52,438 bases of DNA from an uncultured bacterium (lineage in GTDB: Bacteria > Cyanobacteriota > Vampirovibrionia > Gastranaerophilales > Gastranaerophilaceae). The stretch spans positions 1 through 52,438 of the forward strand of contig CASEVT010000058.1 of the NCBI GenBank assembly GCA_949291445.1. The letters are read 5' to 3'. The notes beneath the pieces were generated by a model. It was not told the DNA's origin, did not search any database, and saw only the letters and a list, made by a program, of their open reading frames with translations. Positions 35,671 to 44,833 of this stretch are shown piece by piece. Positions within the stretch are counted from its first letter, which is position 1. The number at the start of each line of letters is the position of its first letter. A program made the position numbers and the translations under genes.

Positions 35671-37773
35671 CTAATGCTGAATTTGAGGCAGTCTCGGTGC
35701 GGACGGTACCGGCGGAGCCAGTGGTGCAGATTGTTCACCTTGAGTTGATTGTGTTCCTTTAGAGGATTGATCTAAAAACGTATTATTAAATGATACAGGA
35801 TTTACGGCAGAATTCACCTGCTGATTTTGCTGCGTATCCAAAGCCGCATCAATCGCATTACCCACTGCGCCGTTTGTTGCACCATCTTCTTCCGTTTCTG
35901 CATCTTCCTCTTCTTTGGCCGGCAGGGCTGCTTTTTTCAACTCTACGGGAGGATAATCAAAATTAGACGCACCAAATTTTTTTGTAGCAACCTTCATTGT
36001 ATCACGCCAGATCATTGCCGGTATTGTACCGCCATATATACCGTTAGTTTTTGTGTTGTCATCGTTACCCACCCATATACCCGTTACAATATCGGGAGTA
36101 TAACCGTAGAATGAAGCATCTTTGTTATCATCGGTTGTTCCGGTTTTTGCAGCAGACGGAACCCCGATATTTGCCGCACGACCGGTACCGTGCTCTATTA
36201 CCGTTTCCAACATCGCCGTCAATATTGCCGCGGTATTCAAGTTCAATACCTTCATTACTCTTGTTTTAGGCGCAACATATATAATCTTGCCTCTTGAAGT
36301 TTCAACCTTTTCTATCGCATATGGTTTAACTTTAAAACCGCCATTGGCAAATGCACCGAAAGCAACCGTCATTTCATAAAGTTTTACACCGTTAGACCCC
36401 AGTGCAATTGTCATATCATATTCCAAAGGTGTTGTTATACCTAAAGATCTTGCCAGTGTTATAACATTACGCACACCGACTTCCTTAATGAGTCTTGCAG
36501 CCATAACGTTTGATGAAATAGTCAAACCCTGAAACAATGGGAGCTTTCCGCGATAACGGTTCCCGTAATTCCTTGGTTTCCACCCGTTTATATCAACAGG
36601 CGTATCATCGAGATAATCATTAGGTCCCCAGCCCTTTTCTATTGCAGCAGCATAAACAAAAGGCTTAAACGCTGATCCGGGGGGTCTTACAGCCTGAGTT
36701 ACACGGTCGTACTGGCTTTCTCCGTAGTTTTTACCACCTATATAAACATAGATTTCACCGGTTATAGGAGAGAATGAGAATACGGCAGCCTGTCTTTTTC
36801 CGGTTGTGCCGATATTTCTTCTCACGGATTCTTCAGCAGCTTTTTGTGCTGCATAATTTAATGTCGTAGTAACTTTATAACCGCCTTGAGAAATTTCTGT
36901 TTCATCAAACCCCAATTCCTCAAGCTCTTTCATTGCATAATCAACAAAATAAGGCGCCCTGTTGAGAGAATATATATTCGGATTTCCGTTCAAATGAAGT
37001 TCTTCTTCTTTTGCATCCTCATATTGCTGGCGGGTAATATAGCGCATTTTGAACATTCTTAACAAAACCTGATTACGTCTTTCGACCGCCAATTTCTTAT
37101 CGTTGTAGGGAGAATAGACAGAAGGTGCTTGCGGTAAACCGGCTATCAAAGCCGACTCAGCAAGCGTCAAATCCTTCAATGGTTTGTTAAAATATATTTG
37201 AGCAGCACCCGCAACTCCGTAAGCACCGGAACCAAGGTATACATTATTCAAATACATTTCAAGGATTTTGTCCTTGGATATTGTTTTTTCAATTCTTGCT
37301 GCGACTATAAATTCTTTTATTTTCCTGTCAAAAGTCTTTTCATTGTTCAAAAAGAGTATTCTCGCCAATTGTTGAGTAATAGTACTGGCACCCTGAACAG
37401 AGCTGCCGGCTTTTATATTTGCAAGTGTTGCACGCGCCAGACCTAACGGATCGTAGCCTCTGTGATGATAGAAATTTTTGTCTTCCGTTGCTATTATTGC
37501 ATTTTTGATATTGTCAGGAACATCTTTTATATCAACTTTTTCAAACCTGTATGCGGTAAATGTTTTTATTACTTCGCCATCTTCGGAATAGAATTTTGTA
37601 ACAATATTGGGCTTAAAATCATCCAAATGTTGAATAGGAGGAAGTGAACTCAAATACAAATTAACGCCTATAAATGCTGCCAGACCGGCAGATACAACCA
37701 TAACAAAGAATGATTTCAATTTAGAATTTTTCTTCGGGTTTCTTATTCTTCTTGGCACTTCAAATTCTGACAT
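35671..37773 (-). CDS. Class A penicillin-binding protein (PBP1A-like)
   Basis: This bifunctional peptidoglycan synthase has one N-terminal membrane anchor (residues ~20-42), a GT51 glycosyltransferase domain and a transpeptidase domain. GT51 is marked by EDKNFYHHRGYDPLGLARA and QGASTITQQLAR. In the transpeptidase the SxxK is in PPGSAFKPF, SxN in TISSNVMAA and KTG in SAAKTGTTDDNKDA. Residues after ~620 are a disordered Glu/Asp/Gln-rich tail ending in Pro-rich APPVPSAPRLPQ. The frame opens at 37809, but AGAGGA lies 7 bases before the ATG at 37773. It is convergent with the anti-sigma gene and lies downstream of anmK-murQ, a second wall-metabolism unit. Confidence 0.95.
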   Translation of the reverse strand: MSEFEVPRRIRNPKKNSKLKSFFVMVVSAGLAAFIGVNLYLSSLPPIQHLDDFKPNIVTKFYSEDGEVIKTFTAYRFEKVDIKDVPDNIKNAIIATEDKNFYHHRGYDPLGLARATLANIKAGSSVQGASTITQQLARILFLNNEKTFDRKIKEFIVAARIEKTISKDKILEMYLNNVYLGSGAYGVAGAAQIYFNKPLKDLTLAESALIAGLPQAPSVYSPYNDKKLAVERRNQVLLRMFKMRYITRQQYEDAKEEELHLNGNPNIYSLNRAPYFVDYAMKELEELGFDETEISQGGYKVTTTLNYAAQKAAEESVRRNIGTTGKRQAAVFSFSPITGEIYVYIGGKNYGESQYDRVTQAVRPPGSAFKPFVYAAAIEKGWGPNDYLDDTPVDINGWKPRNYGNRYRGKLPLFQGLTISSNVMAARLIKEVGVRNVITLARSLGITTPLEYDMTIALGSNGVKLYEMTVAFGAFANGGFKVKPYAIEKVETSRGKIIYVAPKTRVMKVLNLNTAAILTAMLETVIEHGTGRAANIGVPSAAKTGTTDDNKDASFYGYTPDIVTGIWVGNDDNTKTNGIYGGTIPAMIWRDTMKVATKKFGASNFDYPPVELKKAALPAKEEEDAETEEDGATNGAVGNAIDAALDTQQNQQVNSAVNPVSFNNTFLDQSSKGTQSTQGEQSAPLAPPVPSAPRLPQIQH

Positions 37774-37878
37774 TTTTGTTCCTCTTAAAAGATATCGACA
37801 AATACGCACTGTTAGACAATACGATACTCAAATGTATTTTAGCAGACAAAAAAAATAAATACTACAAGCTTATAATTT

Positions 37879-38769
37879 TCAATTCTCCAAATGTAGAAAA
37901 ACTTTACGTAAAACCCCGTTATACTGCGCTAACAACCTGTCAGCCGCATCAAAATCCAAGCCATACTTAACATTCAATACAGCATGCTTAATTTTGTAAT
38001 TGTTATTTTCAAGAACATCTTTAGCAACACTTTGAGAACATCCGCAAATTTCACAAACAATCAGAACAGCACGCCTCTTCAATTTTTGATTAGTCGGATT
38101 AACGTCTATCATCAAGTTATGAAAGGTTTTTCCTATCTTAATCATTGATGCAGTAGTAAGCATATTAAGAATCATTTTTTGAGCGGTTCCCGCCTTCATT
38201 CGAGTCGAGCCTGAAATAACCTCAGCACCGGTTTGCGCACAAATAAAAACATCCGCATACTCCTTCATCGATGCCAAAGGATTACAACACACTCCAATAG
38301 TTTTACACCCAATATTTTTCGCCTCTTTTAGAACTTTCACGACATATTTTGCATTACCCGAAGCAGAAACTGCAACGACAGTATCGTTAACGCACAACGA
38401 ACACTCCGCCAAATCCTTGCACGCCAATTCTTCAGAATCCTCAGCGCCTTCGATTGCAAACCTTAATGCCCTGTCACCGCCTGCAATAATACCGTTAACC
38501 ATTGATGACGGAGAACTAAACGTAGGAGGACATTCTGATGCATCCAATACCCCGAGTCGTCCGCTTGTACCAGCACCAAAATAGAACAACCTTCCCCCGC
38601 TGCTAAAATTACCGGCTATAATATCTACCGCATCAGCAACCTTATCCAAACATTTATTCACAGCTTGTGCAACTTGCAAATCTTCATCGTTAATCATCTT
38701 TACCATCTCAATAGTTGGTACAAGATCTATATTTTCAGTATTTTTATTTATTTTCTCGGTTTCAATCAT
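37879..38769 (-). CDS. murQ: N-acetylmuramic acid 6-phosphate etherase
   Basis: MurQ removes the lactyl ether from MurNAc-6-phosphate, giving GlcNAc-6-phosphate, in cell-wall recycling. It is about 296 residues with a single SIS domain (FYFGAGTSGRLGVLDASECPPTF, VSASGNAKYVVKVLKEAK, GSTRMKAGTAQKMILNML). The ATG at 38769 overlaps the anmK stop as ATGA, so the pair is translationally coupled. The longer frame to 38817 is a read-back into anmK and is not the start. Confidence 0.95.
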   Translation of the reverse strand: MIETEKINKNTENIDLVPTIEMVKMINDEDLQVAQAVNKCLDKVADAVDIIAGNFSSGGRLFYFGAGTSGRLGVLDASECPPTFSSPSSMVNGIIAGGDRALRFAIEGAEDSEELACKDLAECSLCVNDTVVAVSASGNAKYVVKVLKEAKNIGCKTIGVCCNPLASMKEYADVFICAQTGAEVISGSTRMKAGTAQKMILNMLTTASMIKIGKTFHNLMIDVNPTNQKLKRRAVLIVCEICGCSQSVAKDVLENNNYKIKHAVLNVKYGLDFDAADRLLAQYNGVLRKVFLHLEN

Positions 38770-39908
38770 GAATAAGCAATCTCTCCCATAACAACCTTGG
38801 ATTTTGCACCGGTACAAGAAGGTAAATTGTTTGCTATACGATTAACGGTGCAATACCCCAACATCGCAAAAGCGAGTGCTTCTTTGTACTTATCATTTAT
38901 TCCATAGTCGGCGTGTGTTTTTATACTAATATCCGGCAATAAAAATCTCAGATATTTTATCAAAGTTTTATTGTATGCACCTCCGCCACCCAAAACTATT
39001 TCATCAAGTGCAGTTTTCGGGTACACAAATTTTTTGTAAGAATCGACTATTGTTCTTGCTGTCAGCGCCGTTACGGTTGCAACTATATTATAAGGATTCT
39101 GCGGCGCATACTTGAGCATATTTAGCGCATATTCATCATTAAACAACTCACGTCCGGTTGTCTTTGGCGGGGGCAACTGATAATAAGGTTCTTCCATCAA
39201 TAGCTTGAGCCACTTTTCATCGACCTGACCTTTTTGAGCAATTTCACCATTTTTATCGAAAGTTTTATTAAAAAATTTTCTCACACAAAAATCAATCAGC
39301 ATATTACCGGGACCGCAATCGTAAGCAAATGTCTCAATATCAGGTGACAATATTGTTACATTTGCAATTCCGCCGATATTTTGTATCGCCCGTTTTTGCG
39401 AGCGTGAAAAAATCAACTCATCTGCAAACGGTACCAATGGCGCACCCTGACCACCGGCAGCTATATCGCGGGGCCTGAAATTTCCCACCGTGGTTATTCC
39501 GGTTATTTGTGCAATGACCGACAAATCACCTATTTGCAGAGTTGAGGCGCTCATCACTCCGGCATATTCCCGAGGACTCGGCACATGGTAGACAGTTTGC
39601 CCGTGTGACGCAATAAAATCAATCTTTTCCCTATCTATACCGTACTTATTTACAAGCTCATTTGCACATTGTGCAAAAAATTTCGCCACAATAAAATTCA
39701 AACTGCATATATCAAACGTAAACCCGCGTCCGTTCGCGGTTTCAAGCAATGCCTGCCTGACTTGCAGTGGGTATTCGATCGAATGAACACCCATTATCTG
39801 ATAAGAGTTATCCCCGCCTATTCTCACCAGACAAGCATCTATTCCATCCATCGATGTACCTGACATCATTCCTATGCATATTTTAGATTCTAAATTTATC
39901 AAATCCAT
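38766..39908 (-). CDS. anmK: Anhydro-N-acetylmuramic acid kinase
   Basis: AnmK hydrates and phosphorylates 1,6-anhydro-MurNAc to MurNAc-6-phosphate, the substrate of MurQ. The 380-residue ASKHA-fold kinase has MMSGTSMDGID at residues 14-24 (ATP loop and catalytic Asp) and DFIASHGQTVYH. It also has NIGGIANVT, a GPGNMLIDF loop and EIVLGGGGAYN. With murQ it forms a two-gene recycling operon. The anhydro sugar implies lytic transglycosylases and an import permease elsewhere in the genome. Confidence 0.95.
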   Translation of the reverse strand: MDLINLESKICIGMMSGTSMDGIDACLVRIGGDNSYQIMGVHSIEYPLQVRQALLETANGRGFTFDICSLNFIVAKFFAQCANELVNKYGIDREKIDFIASHGQTVYHVPSPREYAGVMSASTLQIGDLSVIAQITGITTVGNFRPRDIAAGGQGAPLVPFADELIFSRSQKRAIQNIGGIANVTILSPDIETFAYDCGPGNMLIDFCVRKFFNKTFDKNGEIAQKGQVDEKWLKLLMEEPYYQLPPPKTTGRELFNDEYALNMLKYAPQNPYNIVATVTALTARTIVDSYKKFVYPKTALDEIVLGGGGAYNKTLIKYLRFLLPDISIKTHADYGINDKYKEALAFAMLGYCTVNRIANNLPSCTGAKSKVVMGEIAYS

Positions 39909-39972
39909 AACTAATATTATAGAAAAACATCGATTATTTAGCCTAATATTACAAATTGTAAACTTCTCTGCA

Positions 39973-40001
39973 TTGCACTTCTGACCTAAGTATGGTATTA
40001 T
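39973..40001 (+). promoter_or_regulatory. Sigma-70-type promoter for the 40085 gene
   Basis: TTGCAC at 39973-39978 and TATTAT at 39996-40001 are separated by 17 bases, with a TG one base before the -10 (extended -10). The leader would be about 75 bases and contains a short AAGGC/GCCTT pairing. Confidence 0.6.
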
Positions 40002-40084
40002 TTGAGAGTTGAGTTGTCGAAATCGGAAGGCAATTTTTTGAATCCCCGAGCCTTATATCTTTAAGTGAAGAAAAGGAAACTATT

Positions 40085-41008
40085 ATGAATGTTAATCCCC
40101 AATCGAATAATATAACTGCTAATAACTATACGGAGAATAAAGGTGCAGATGCGGTGTACACGGGTATAGCAGGTGCGCTTATGGGCGGTTCCGCCGGTGC
40201 ACTTTACGGTGCCGTTCGTAAACCTAATTTTGACCAGTTCTCAAAAACCGCTTTTACTCTTTTAGAAGACATTAGCAAAAATGATCAAAAACAATTAAGA
40301 AAAATTGCTGACAGACTTTCGAAAGACCCTAATTTCGAACTGACAAAGGAACAACAAGCATTACTTGAAAGATTCAAGCTTAACGGCAAAACACCTAAAG
40401 AAATAAAAATTGCCGCAAGCAAAAACGCAAGAGTCCACGATTATCAATCAATTAGTGAACGCTTGCAAAGGTCTGTCGATAAGATTAAGCTGCACTTGCA
40501 AAATATTATCGATATTCCGGCATCGAGTAAAAAAGATTCAATTACCGTAAAAGAAAAGATTAACAAATATATTAATGAATATGCCTCTGAGTTTACGGGG
40601 GACAAAACATTCAACAGCAGAAAAGAAGCTGTTTCTTTTTTCAATAAAAAAATCAAAGCAATAAAAGAGTTCCAAAAAACTGTTGCACACAGCGCCCAAA
40701 AACAAGCTCAAGGCACATTCGAATTGGCTAATACGCTTATGACCCTGTTTAAATCTAAACAAAATGAACTCAAAGATTCCATAGTCACAGCTTTTAAAGA
40801 CGGTCAATCCAGAAAATATATGCTTCTGGGCGGTTTTATTGCCGGAATTGCAGCAGGAATTACAGCTTTCACACAAAAAACTAAAGTCAAAGAAATATAT
40901 GTTCCCGTAAAAGAAGATTTTTCTTCTAATAACAGCAAGTCTCCGTCTGAAACGGAATTGGAGAATATTAGTCAGGAAGTAGATAACGAAAGAGAAATTG
41001 ACGATTAA
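40085..41008 (+). CDS. Hypothetical membrane protein with long helical middle
   Basis: This is a 307-residue protein. A Gly/Ala-rich hydrophobic segment lies at about residues 24-45 (YTGIAGALMGGSAGALYGAV) and another at about 242-262 (YMLLGGFIAGIAAGITAF). About 195 charged, helical residues lie between them, and an acidic tail of about 40 residues ends the protein. There is no signal peptide. The hairpin-like two-membrane arrangement with a long helical middle recalls the repeat units of the large 13341-17101 protein, but I saw no convincing sequence match. The ribosome binding site is AAAGGA, 8 bases before the ATG. The gene has its own promoter and terminator. Confidence 0.6.
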   Translation: MNVNPQSNNITANNYTENKGADAVYTGIAGALMGGSAGALYGAVRKPNFDQFSKTAFTLLEDISKNDQKQLRKIADRLSKDPNFELTKEQQALLERFKLNGKTPKEIKIAASKNARVHDYQSISERLQRSVDKIKLHLQNIIDIPASSKKDSITVKEKINKYINEYASEFTGDKTFNSRKEAVSFFNKKIKAIKEFQKTVAHSAQKQAQGTFELANTLMTLFKSKQNELKDSIVTAFKDGQSRKYMLLGGFIAGIAAGITAFTQKTKVKEIYVPVKEDFSSNNSKSPSETELENISQEVDNEREIDD

Positions 41009-41020
41009 TCTCGTTTAATA

Positions 41021-41053
41021 TAAAAAAGAGCCGTTTAAATGGCTCTTTTTTTG
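41021..41053 (+). terminator. Intrinsic terminator
   Basis: AAAAAGAGCC (41023-41032) pairs with GGCTCTTTTT (41041-41050), and the T run continues. It ends the 40085 gene. Confidence 0.85.
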
Positions 41054-41089
41054 TTCGAATTTATTCATTTAATCTGTTATTTTTTTAAA

Positions 41090-41130
41090 CTAAAAAAAAA
41101 TACCTCCGGAATATAACGACTCGGAGGTTA
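41090..41130 (-). terminator. Hairpin with a T9 tail on the minus strand, upstream of the DUF2769 gene
   Basis: ACCTCCG (41102-41108) and CGGAGGT (41122-41128) form a 7-bp GC-rich stem. On the minus strand the hairpin is followed, one base later, by nine T residues, the form of a terminator. However, no minus-strand gene ends here. On the plus strand the same stem hides a GGAGG in the leader of the DUF2769 gene. Which strand matters is open. Confidence 0.5.
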
Positions 41131-41169
41131 AAACTTTTAATGCACACGGATAAACTTTAGAAGTCGGCT

Positions 41170-41200
41170 AAAAAAGATAAAAAGATAAAAAGATAAAAAA
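41170..41200 (+). repeat. Short tandem AAAAAGAT repeat in the leader of the DUF2769 gene
   Basis: Three or four tandem copies of an 8-base A-rich unit lie 25-55 bases before the start codon. Such tracts can vary in copy number and change translation or leader structure. Confidence 0.5.
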
Positions 41201-41227
41201 ACAAAAAAGTGAAACAAGGAGAATGAA

Positions 41228-41506
41228 ATGAGTATAGTAGCCAAAACACAAGAAAACTTGAATATGTGCAAATGCATGAGCTGCCCTTCTTATACAACCT
41301 CTTGCAAAATAAAAGAAATGCCCCACAACATTCTTGAAGAACTCAAAGGCATTGAAAACACTGATAATCTTGAGAATCTTTTCTGTGCATACACAAAGAG
41401 CAGATGCATTGATGCGGATAAAGGCTGTTTGTGCTCTCAATGTGAAGTTCATGACAAATATGATTTGGAAGACGGACACTATTGTTTAAGCGATGGCGGG
41501 TATTAA
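41228..41506 (+). CDS. Small cysteine-rich DUF2769-like protein
   Basis: This is a 92-residue cytosolic protein with nine cysteines arranged as MCKCMSCPSYTTSCK ... FCAYTKSRC ... GCLCSQCEVHD ... YYCL-like. The start CxCxxCPSY and the CxCxxC pair fit DUF2769, a small family known mainly from methanogenic archaea and anaerobes and presumed to bind metal or Fe-S. The ribosome binding site AAGGAG is 6 bases before the ATG. It is a single-gene unit. It may have been gained from an anaerobic archaeon, or the family may be wider than I know. Confidence 0.65.
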   Translation: MSIVAKTQENLNMCKCMSCPSYTTSCKIKEMPHNILEELKGIENTDNLENLFCAYTKSRCIDADKGCLCSQCEVHDKYDLEDGHYCLSDGGY

Positions 41507-41555
41507 TTTATAGATTTTATACGATCAAAATTCTTCACCCTATAGTAACAATCAA

Positions 41556-41586
41556 ATAAAGGGCTCACTTGTGACGCCCTTTTTAG
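41556..41586. terminator. Terminator after the DUF2769 gene
   Basis: AAAGGGC (about 41558-41564) pairs with GCCCTTTTT (from 41576) around an 11-base loop. The T run on the plus strand ends the DUF2769 transcript, and the hairpin also faces the stop of the 41583 gene. Confidence 0.6.
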
Positions 41587-42227
41587 TTTGCGGAACTATT
41601 TACAACATAATCAGCCTTATCAACCTTAAATTTTGGGACATAGTCTTTTAAAATCATCATCTTATTTATTTCACCGCTTAAACCCGCAAATGAAAGTGCT
41701 ATTTGCGAAGGGTTAAGGCTGTTTCTATCGTGAATAAACCCTATAACAGTGTTCAATATCTCAATCAACATTTTTTTATTTATATGGGCATAATCATAAT
41801 CTTCAAAAACTTCCATCAAAAACGGGTAAGCATCTTTTGCGTTTTCGCAGTTAATCTCCTCAATCTTGGCTCTAATATCAGGATCTTTAACATCGGCAAA
41901 AGATATTCTCAAAAAATAAAGTGAATACTTGTACAAATTCCGTAAAATCAACTCTTTAGACTGAAATTTAGCGGCATTAGCATAAAAATTGACAAAATTG
42001 TTCATCAATTCATCTCGTTTAGGGATGACACCATTACTCTGAATGGTCAAAAAATCAACGAAAAACTGTTCAAGCAGATCGACCCGTTCCAGCTTCAAAA
42101 AATTATTCTCAAGCTCAAGCCAGTAGTTATTATACGCCTCAAGCGACTTTGGATTGCCACTATTTTTCAGATCAGCAAAGACGAACTTCCTTATTTTAGT
42201 CAATTCCGATAGACAAGTTTCACGCAT
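41583..42227 (-). CDS. Orphan fragment of a DUF262 (GmrSD-type) protein
   Basis: This is a 214-residue frame that resembles the region after the catalytic N-terminus of DUF262 proteins. It has a ...FFVDFLTIQSNGVIPKRDELMNNFVNFY stretch, then KDAYPFLMEVFEDYDYAHINKKMLIEIL and SLNPSQIALSFAGLSGEINKM, matching the usual PFL-E--EDY--G-I-KEE and L------FA-L--EI order. The N-terminal DGQQR-type motif and the C-terminal HNH (DUF1524) domain are both missing. No ribosome binding site is seen before the ATG, and a stop lies four codons upstream. It is either a decayed piece of a modification-dependent restriction enzyme or a stand-alone derivative. It lies between DUF2769 and lepB. Confidence 0.5.
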   Translation of the reverse strand: MRETCLSELTKIRKFVFADLKNSGNPKSLEAYNNYWLELENNFLKLERVDLLEQFFVDFLTIQSNGVIPKRDELMNNFVNFYANAAKFQSKELILRNLYKYSLYFLRISFADVKDPDIRAKIEEINCENAKDAYPFLMEVFEDYDYAHINKKMLIEILNTVIGFIHDRNSLNPSQIALSFAGLSGEINKMMILKDYVPKFKVDKADYVVNSSAN

Positions 42228-42289
42228 AATTAGATTTTAGATGACATAAAGAGAAAATACAACCATATTAAGAATTTTTCATAAGAAAG

Positions 42290-42919
42290 TTAATACAACG
42301 GTCGAGAAAAATAATTAACTCTATTAAGCGGCCAGAACAAGAACACAGCACGACCAATCATTCTTTCCTTGGGCAGCAATCCCCAGAAGCGTGAATCCTG
42401 AGAGTTACCGCGATTATCGCCCATCATAAAATACTGACCCGCAGGAATTTTCATAGGCCCGCAATACATATCCTCCGAGCAAGGAATATAATCCTCATCA
42501 CTCAATATATACGGCTCACTCAACTGCTTGTCATTAATAAAAACGTGATAATACCCATCTGATGCCATTTTGACTTCGAATTTATCACCCGGCATACCTA
42601 TAACTCTTTTTATGTAGGCAATATCTTTGCAAAAGAAACCGGTAAGCCTTGAAAAAATCGACACCGGATCTGTTTTAATATCTTCAAACGGCGGATAAAA
42701 AACCATTATATCACCCCGTTTAGGCTCGGCATAAAATCGTGAAAATCTTTCCACAAAGATCCTATCCCCTTCTATCAAAGTCGGATGCATTGATGCTGAA
42801 GGTATCCACCTGATTTCCCCGACAAAAAACCTGATAATTATAACCATGACCACAACAAAGACTATTGTTTCCACGGTTTCTTTTAAGACTGCTTTTATTT
42901 TTTCCTTATTAAATTTCAC
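42290..42919 (-). CDS. lepB: Signal peptidase I
   Basis: It cleaves signal peptides on the outer face of the cytoplasmic membrane. It is about 209 residues with a single N-terminal membrane segment (ETIVFVVVMVIIIRFFV). The nucleophile serine is in PSASMHPTL, the general-base lysine in YIKRVIGMPGD, and GDNRGNSQDSRFWG is box E. The frame can be opened to a TTG at 42955. A GTG at 42919 has AAGGA 7 bases upstream, made from the last codons of the preceding gene, and gives the normal length. It lies immediately downstream of the polyprenyl synthase gene. Confidence 0.93.
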   Translation of the reverse strand: MKFNKEKIKAVLKETVETIVFVVVMVIIIRFFVGEIRWIPSASMHPTLIEGDRIFVERFSRFYAEPKRGDIMVFYPPFEDIKTDPVSIFSRLTGFFCKDIAYIKRVIGMPGDKFEVKMASDGYYHVFINDKQLSEPYILSDEDYIPCSEDMYCGPMKIPAGQYFMMGDNRGNSQDSRFWGLLPKERMIGRAVFLFWPLNRVNYFSRPLY

Positions 42920-42923
42920 TCTT

Positions 42924-43868
42924 CTATCCTTCAACATATAGCCTACAAATTTCAATCAAAGCTTGTTTATAATGATTATCCTCAAGATCCGCAAGATTTT
43001 CAATAGCCTTGTTGATATATGTATAAATCAATTGTTTGGTCTTTTCAACGGCTGTGGAGTTTTTAAGAGAGAGCAGAGCACTTTCTATATTTTCCTTATC
43101 CTCTGTATTCTCAATTTTGTTCAAGCCGCAATCCTGCAAATAAAATATCCAAGGTGCAGTGTAAATCCCGTTTTTAATATCCTCATTCATTTTATTACCG
43201 GCAGAAAATATATCGTCCAAATCGTTATGAATCTGAAAAGCAATCCCAAAATTTAACGCAAATTGTTCGATATTGGGGATAAATCGCTGCTCCCCGCACA
43301 AAACACAAGCGCTGCATAATCCGGCTTTAAAAAGCTCAGCGGTTTTATTTTTAGATTTAACAAGATAAGAGTCAATACCAATCAATTCTTTATGAGAAAA
43401 ATACTGTCCAATCTCACCGCAAACAAGATTCTCTATAGCAGATGAATGTATTTGTATAATACGTTCATCTTTAAACACAGACAGAGCCTTCAACGCCATA
43501 GCCAATAAATAGTCGCCGACAAGTACAGCCAGCTTGGAATCATACTTATCAGAGAGCGTTTGTTTACCTCTTCGTGTGGTGGAAGAATCAATAATATCAT
43601 CATGCACCAGAGTTGCATTGTGAATCATCTCGCTCGCAAAAGCAAGTTTATAATGTAAATTGTCAACTGAAACATTCATCGCTCGACACAAAAGAAAAAT
43701 TAGCACAGGACGCAATAACTTTCCCTTGGCCGCAAAATATTCCGCTAATACAGGTTCCAGCGCACATTCGTTGCCGGATTTCAACAAAGAATCGAAAAGC
43801 CGCTCAAATTCGCTCAGCTCACTATCGATAACCTTAATTATATTTTTGTATTTAAGGGTAAAATCCAA
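42924..43868 (-). CDS. Trans-polyprenyl diphosphate synthase
   Basis: This is a 314-residue all-helical prenyltransferase. The first aspartate-rich motif is VHDDIIDSSTTRRGK and the second is IHNDLDDIF. It extends an allylic diphosphate with IPP to an all-trans chain. The small residues before the first motif suggest a medium or long product, such as a quinone side chain, but chain length cannot be read reliably. It is coupled to lepB downstream and follows uxs by about 12 bases, so it may belong to the ugd-uxs transcript. Confidence 0.9.
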   Translation of the reverse strand: MDFTLKYKNIIKVIDSELSEFERLFDSLLKSGNECALEPVLAEYFAAKGKLLRPVLIFLLCRAMNVSVDNLHYKLAFASEMIHNATLVHDDIIDSSTTRRGKQTLSDKYDSKLAVLVGDYLLAMALKALSVFKDERIIQIHSSAIENLVCGEIGQYFSHKELIGIDSYLVKSKNKTAELFKAGLCSACVLCGEQRFIPNIEQFALNFGIAFQIHNDLDDIFSAGNKMNEDIKNGIYTAPWIFYLQDCGLNKIENTEDKENIESALLSLKNSTAVEKTKQLIYTYINKAIENLADLEDNHYKQALIEICRLYVEG

Positions 43869-43880
43869 ACCGACCCCTTA

Positions 43881-44825
43881 CTATTTCTGTAAAACATTAA
43901 GTCTTTGTGCAAAATACTCAATAGTTTTTAAAATACCGTCTTTAAGTTCGGTAGTCGGTTGCCAATTCAATTTTTCTTTTGCAAGGCTCAAATCAGGACG
44001 ACGTTGAGTCGGATCATCCGACGGTAACGGTTTATAAACAATTTTAGATTCAGTATTTGTCAATTCTACTATAATATTTGCAAAATCAGATATAGGACGT
44101 TCAGAATTGTTACCGAGATTAACAGGACCGCAAAACCCTTCACAATTCATCATTTTAATCATACCGTCAACCAGATCATCAACATAACAGAAAGAACGTG
44201 TCTGAGAACCGTCACCGTATATTGTTATATCCTCACCTTTGAGTGCCTGTACAATAAAATTAGATACAACTCTGCCGTCATTCTCTGCCATTTTAGGTCC
44301 ATACGTATTAAAAATTCTTATAATACGAATATCAGTCCCATACTGGCGGTGATAATCACACATCAAAGTTTCAGCGGCACGTTTCCCCTCATCATAGCAA
44401 CTTCTTATACCGTTAGGATTAACATTGCCCCAATAAGTCTCCACCTGCGGGTGCACTTTAGGATCACCGTAAACTTCAGAAGTAGAGGCTTGCAATATTC
44501 TCGCATTATTATTCCGTGCCAACTCCAACATGTTCAATATTCCCAATACAGAAGTCTTAAACGTTTTAACAGAATCATACTGATAATGAACGGGGCTGGC
44601 AGGACAAGCAAGATTATATATCTGCTCAACATCACAATCATATCCATCGACAATATCATGTTCAACAAGTTCAAAATTCGGGTTAGAAAGAAGATGTTTC
44701 ACATTCTCCAACGAACCGGTAAAAAAGTTGTCCAAACATATAACCTTCTCACCCATATTCAATAATTTTTCACACAAATGGCTGCCGATAAATCCAGCAC
44801 CGCCGGTTACTAATATTTTTTTCAT
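43881..44825 (-). CDS. uxs: UDP-glucuronate decarboxylase (UDP-xylose synthase)
   Basis: This is a 314-residue short-chain dehydrogenase/epimerase-type enzyme. The NAD loop is [14 protein letters not shown] at residues 8-21, and the active-site Tyr and Lys are in [22 protein letters not shown]-like and [17 protein letters not shown] signatures follow. The [13 protein letters not shown] stretch and the CYDEGKR form distinguish UDP-glucuronate decarboxylases from dTDP-glucose dehydratases. It turns UDP-glucuronate into UDP-xylose and follows ugd, which makes that substrate, by 8 bases. Confidence 0.9.
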   Translation of the reverse strand: MKKILVTGGAGFIGSHLCEKLLNMGEKVICLDNFFTGSLENVKHLLSNPNFELVEHDIVDGYDCDVEQIYNLACPASPVHYQYDSVKTFKTSVLGILNMLELARNNNARILQASTSEVYGDPKVHPQVETYWGNVNPNGIRSCYDEGKRAAETLMCDYHRQYGTDIRIIRIFNTYGPKMAENDGRVVSNFIVQALKGEDITIYGDGSQTRSFCYVDDLVDGMIKMMNCEGFCGPVNLGNNSERPISDFANIIVELTNTESKIVYKPLPSDDPTQRRPDLSLAKEKLNWQPTTELKDGILKTIEYFAQRLNVLQK

Positions 44826-44833
44826 CGTAATAC

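Noticed and set aside
41170-41200. Tandem AAAAAGAT units as a CRISPR array
   Set aside because: The units are 8 bases long with no spacers; no cas genes are present anywhere in the window.
41168-41479. 103-codon minus-strand frame opposite the DUF2769 gene
   Set aside because: It is the shadow of the cysteine-rich gene, whose ribosome binding site and cysteine motif are clear on the plus strand.
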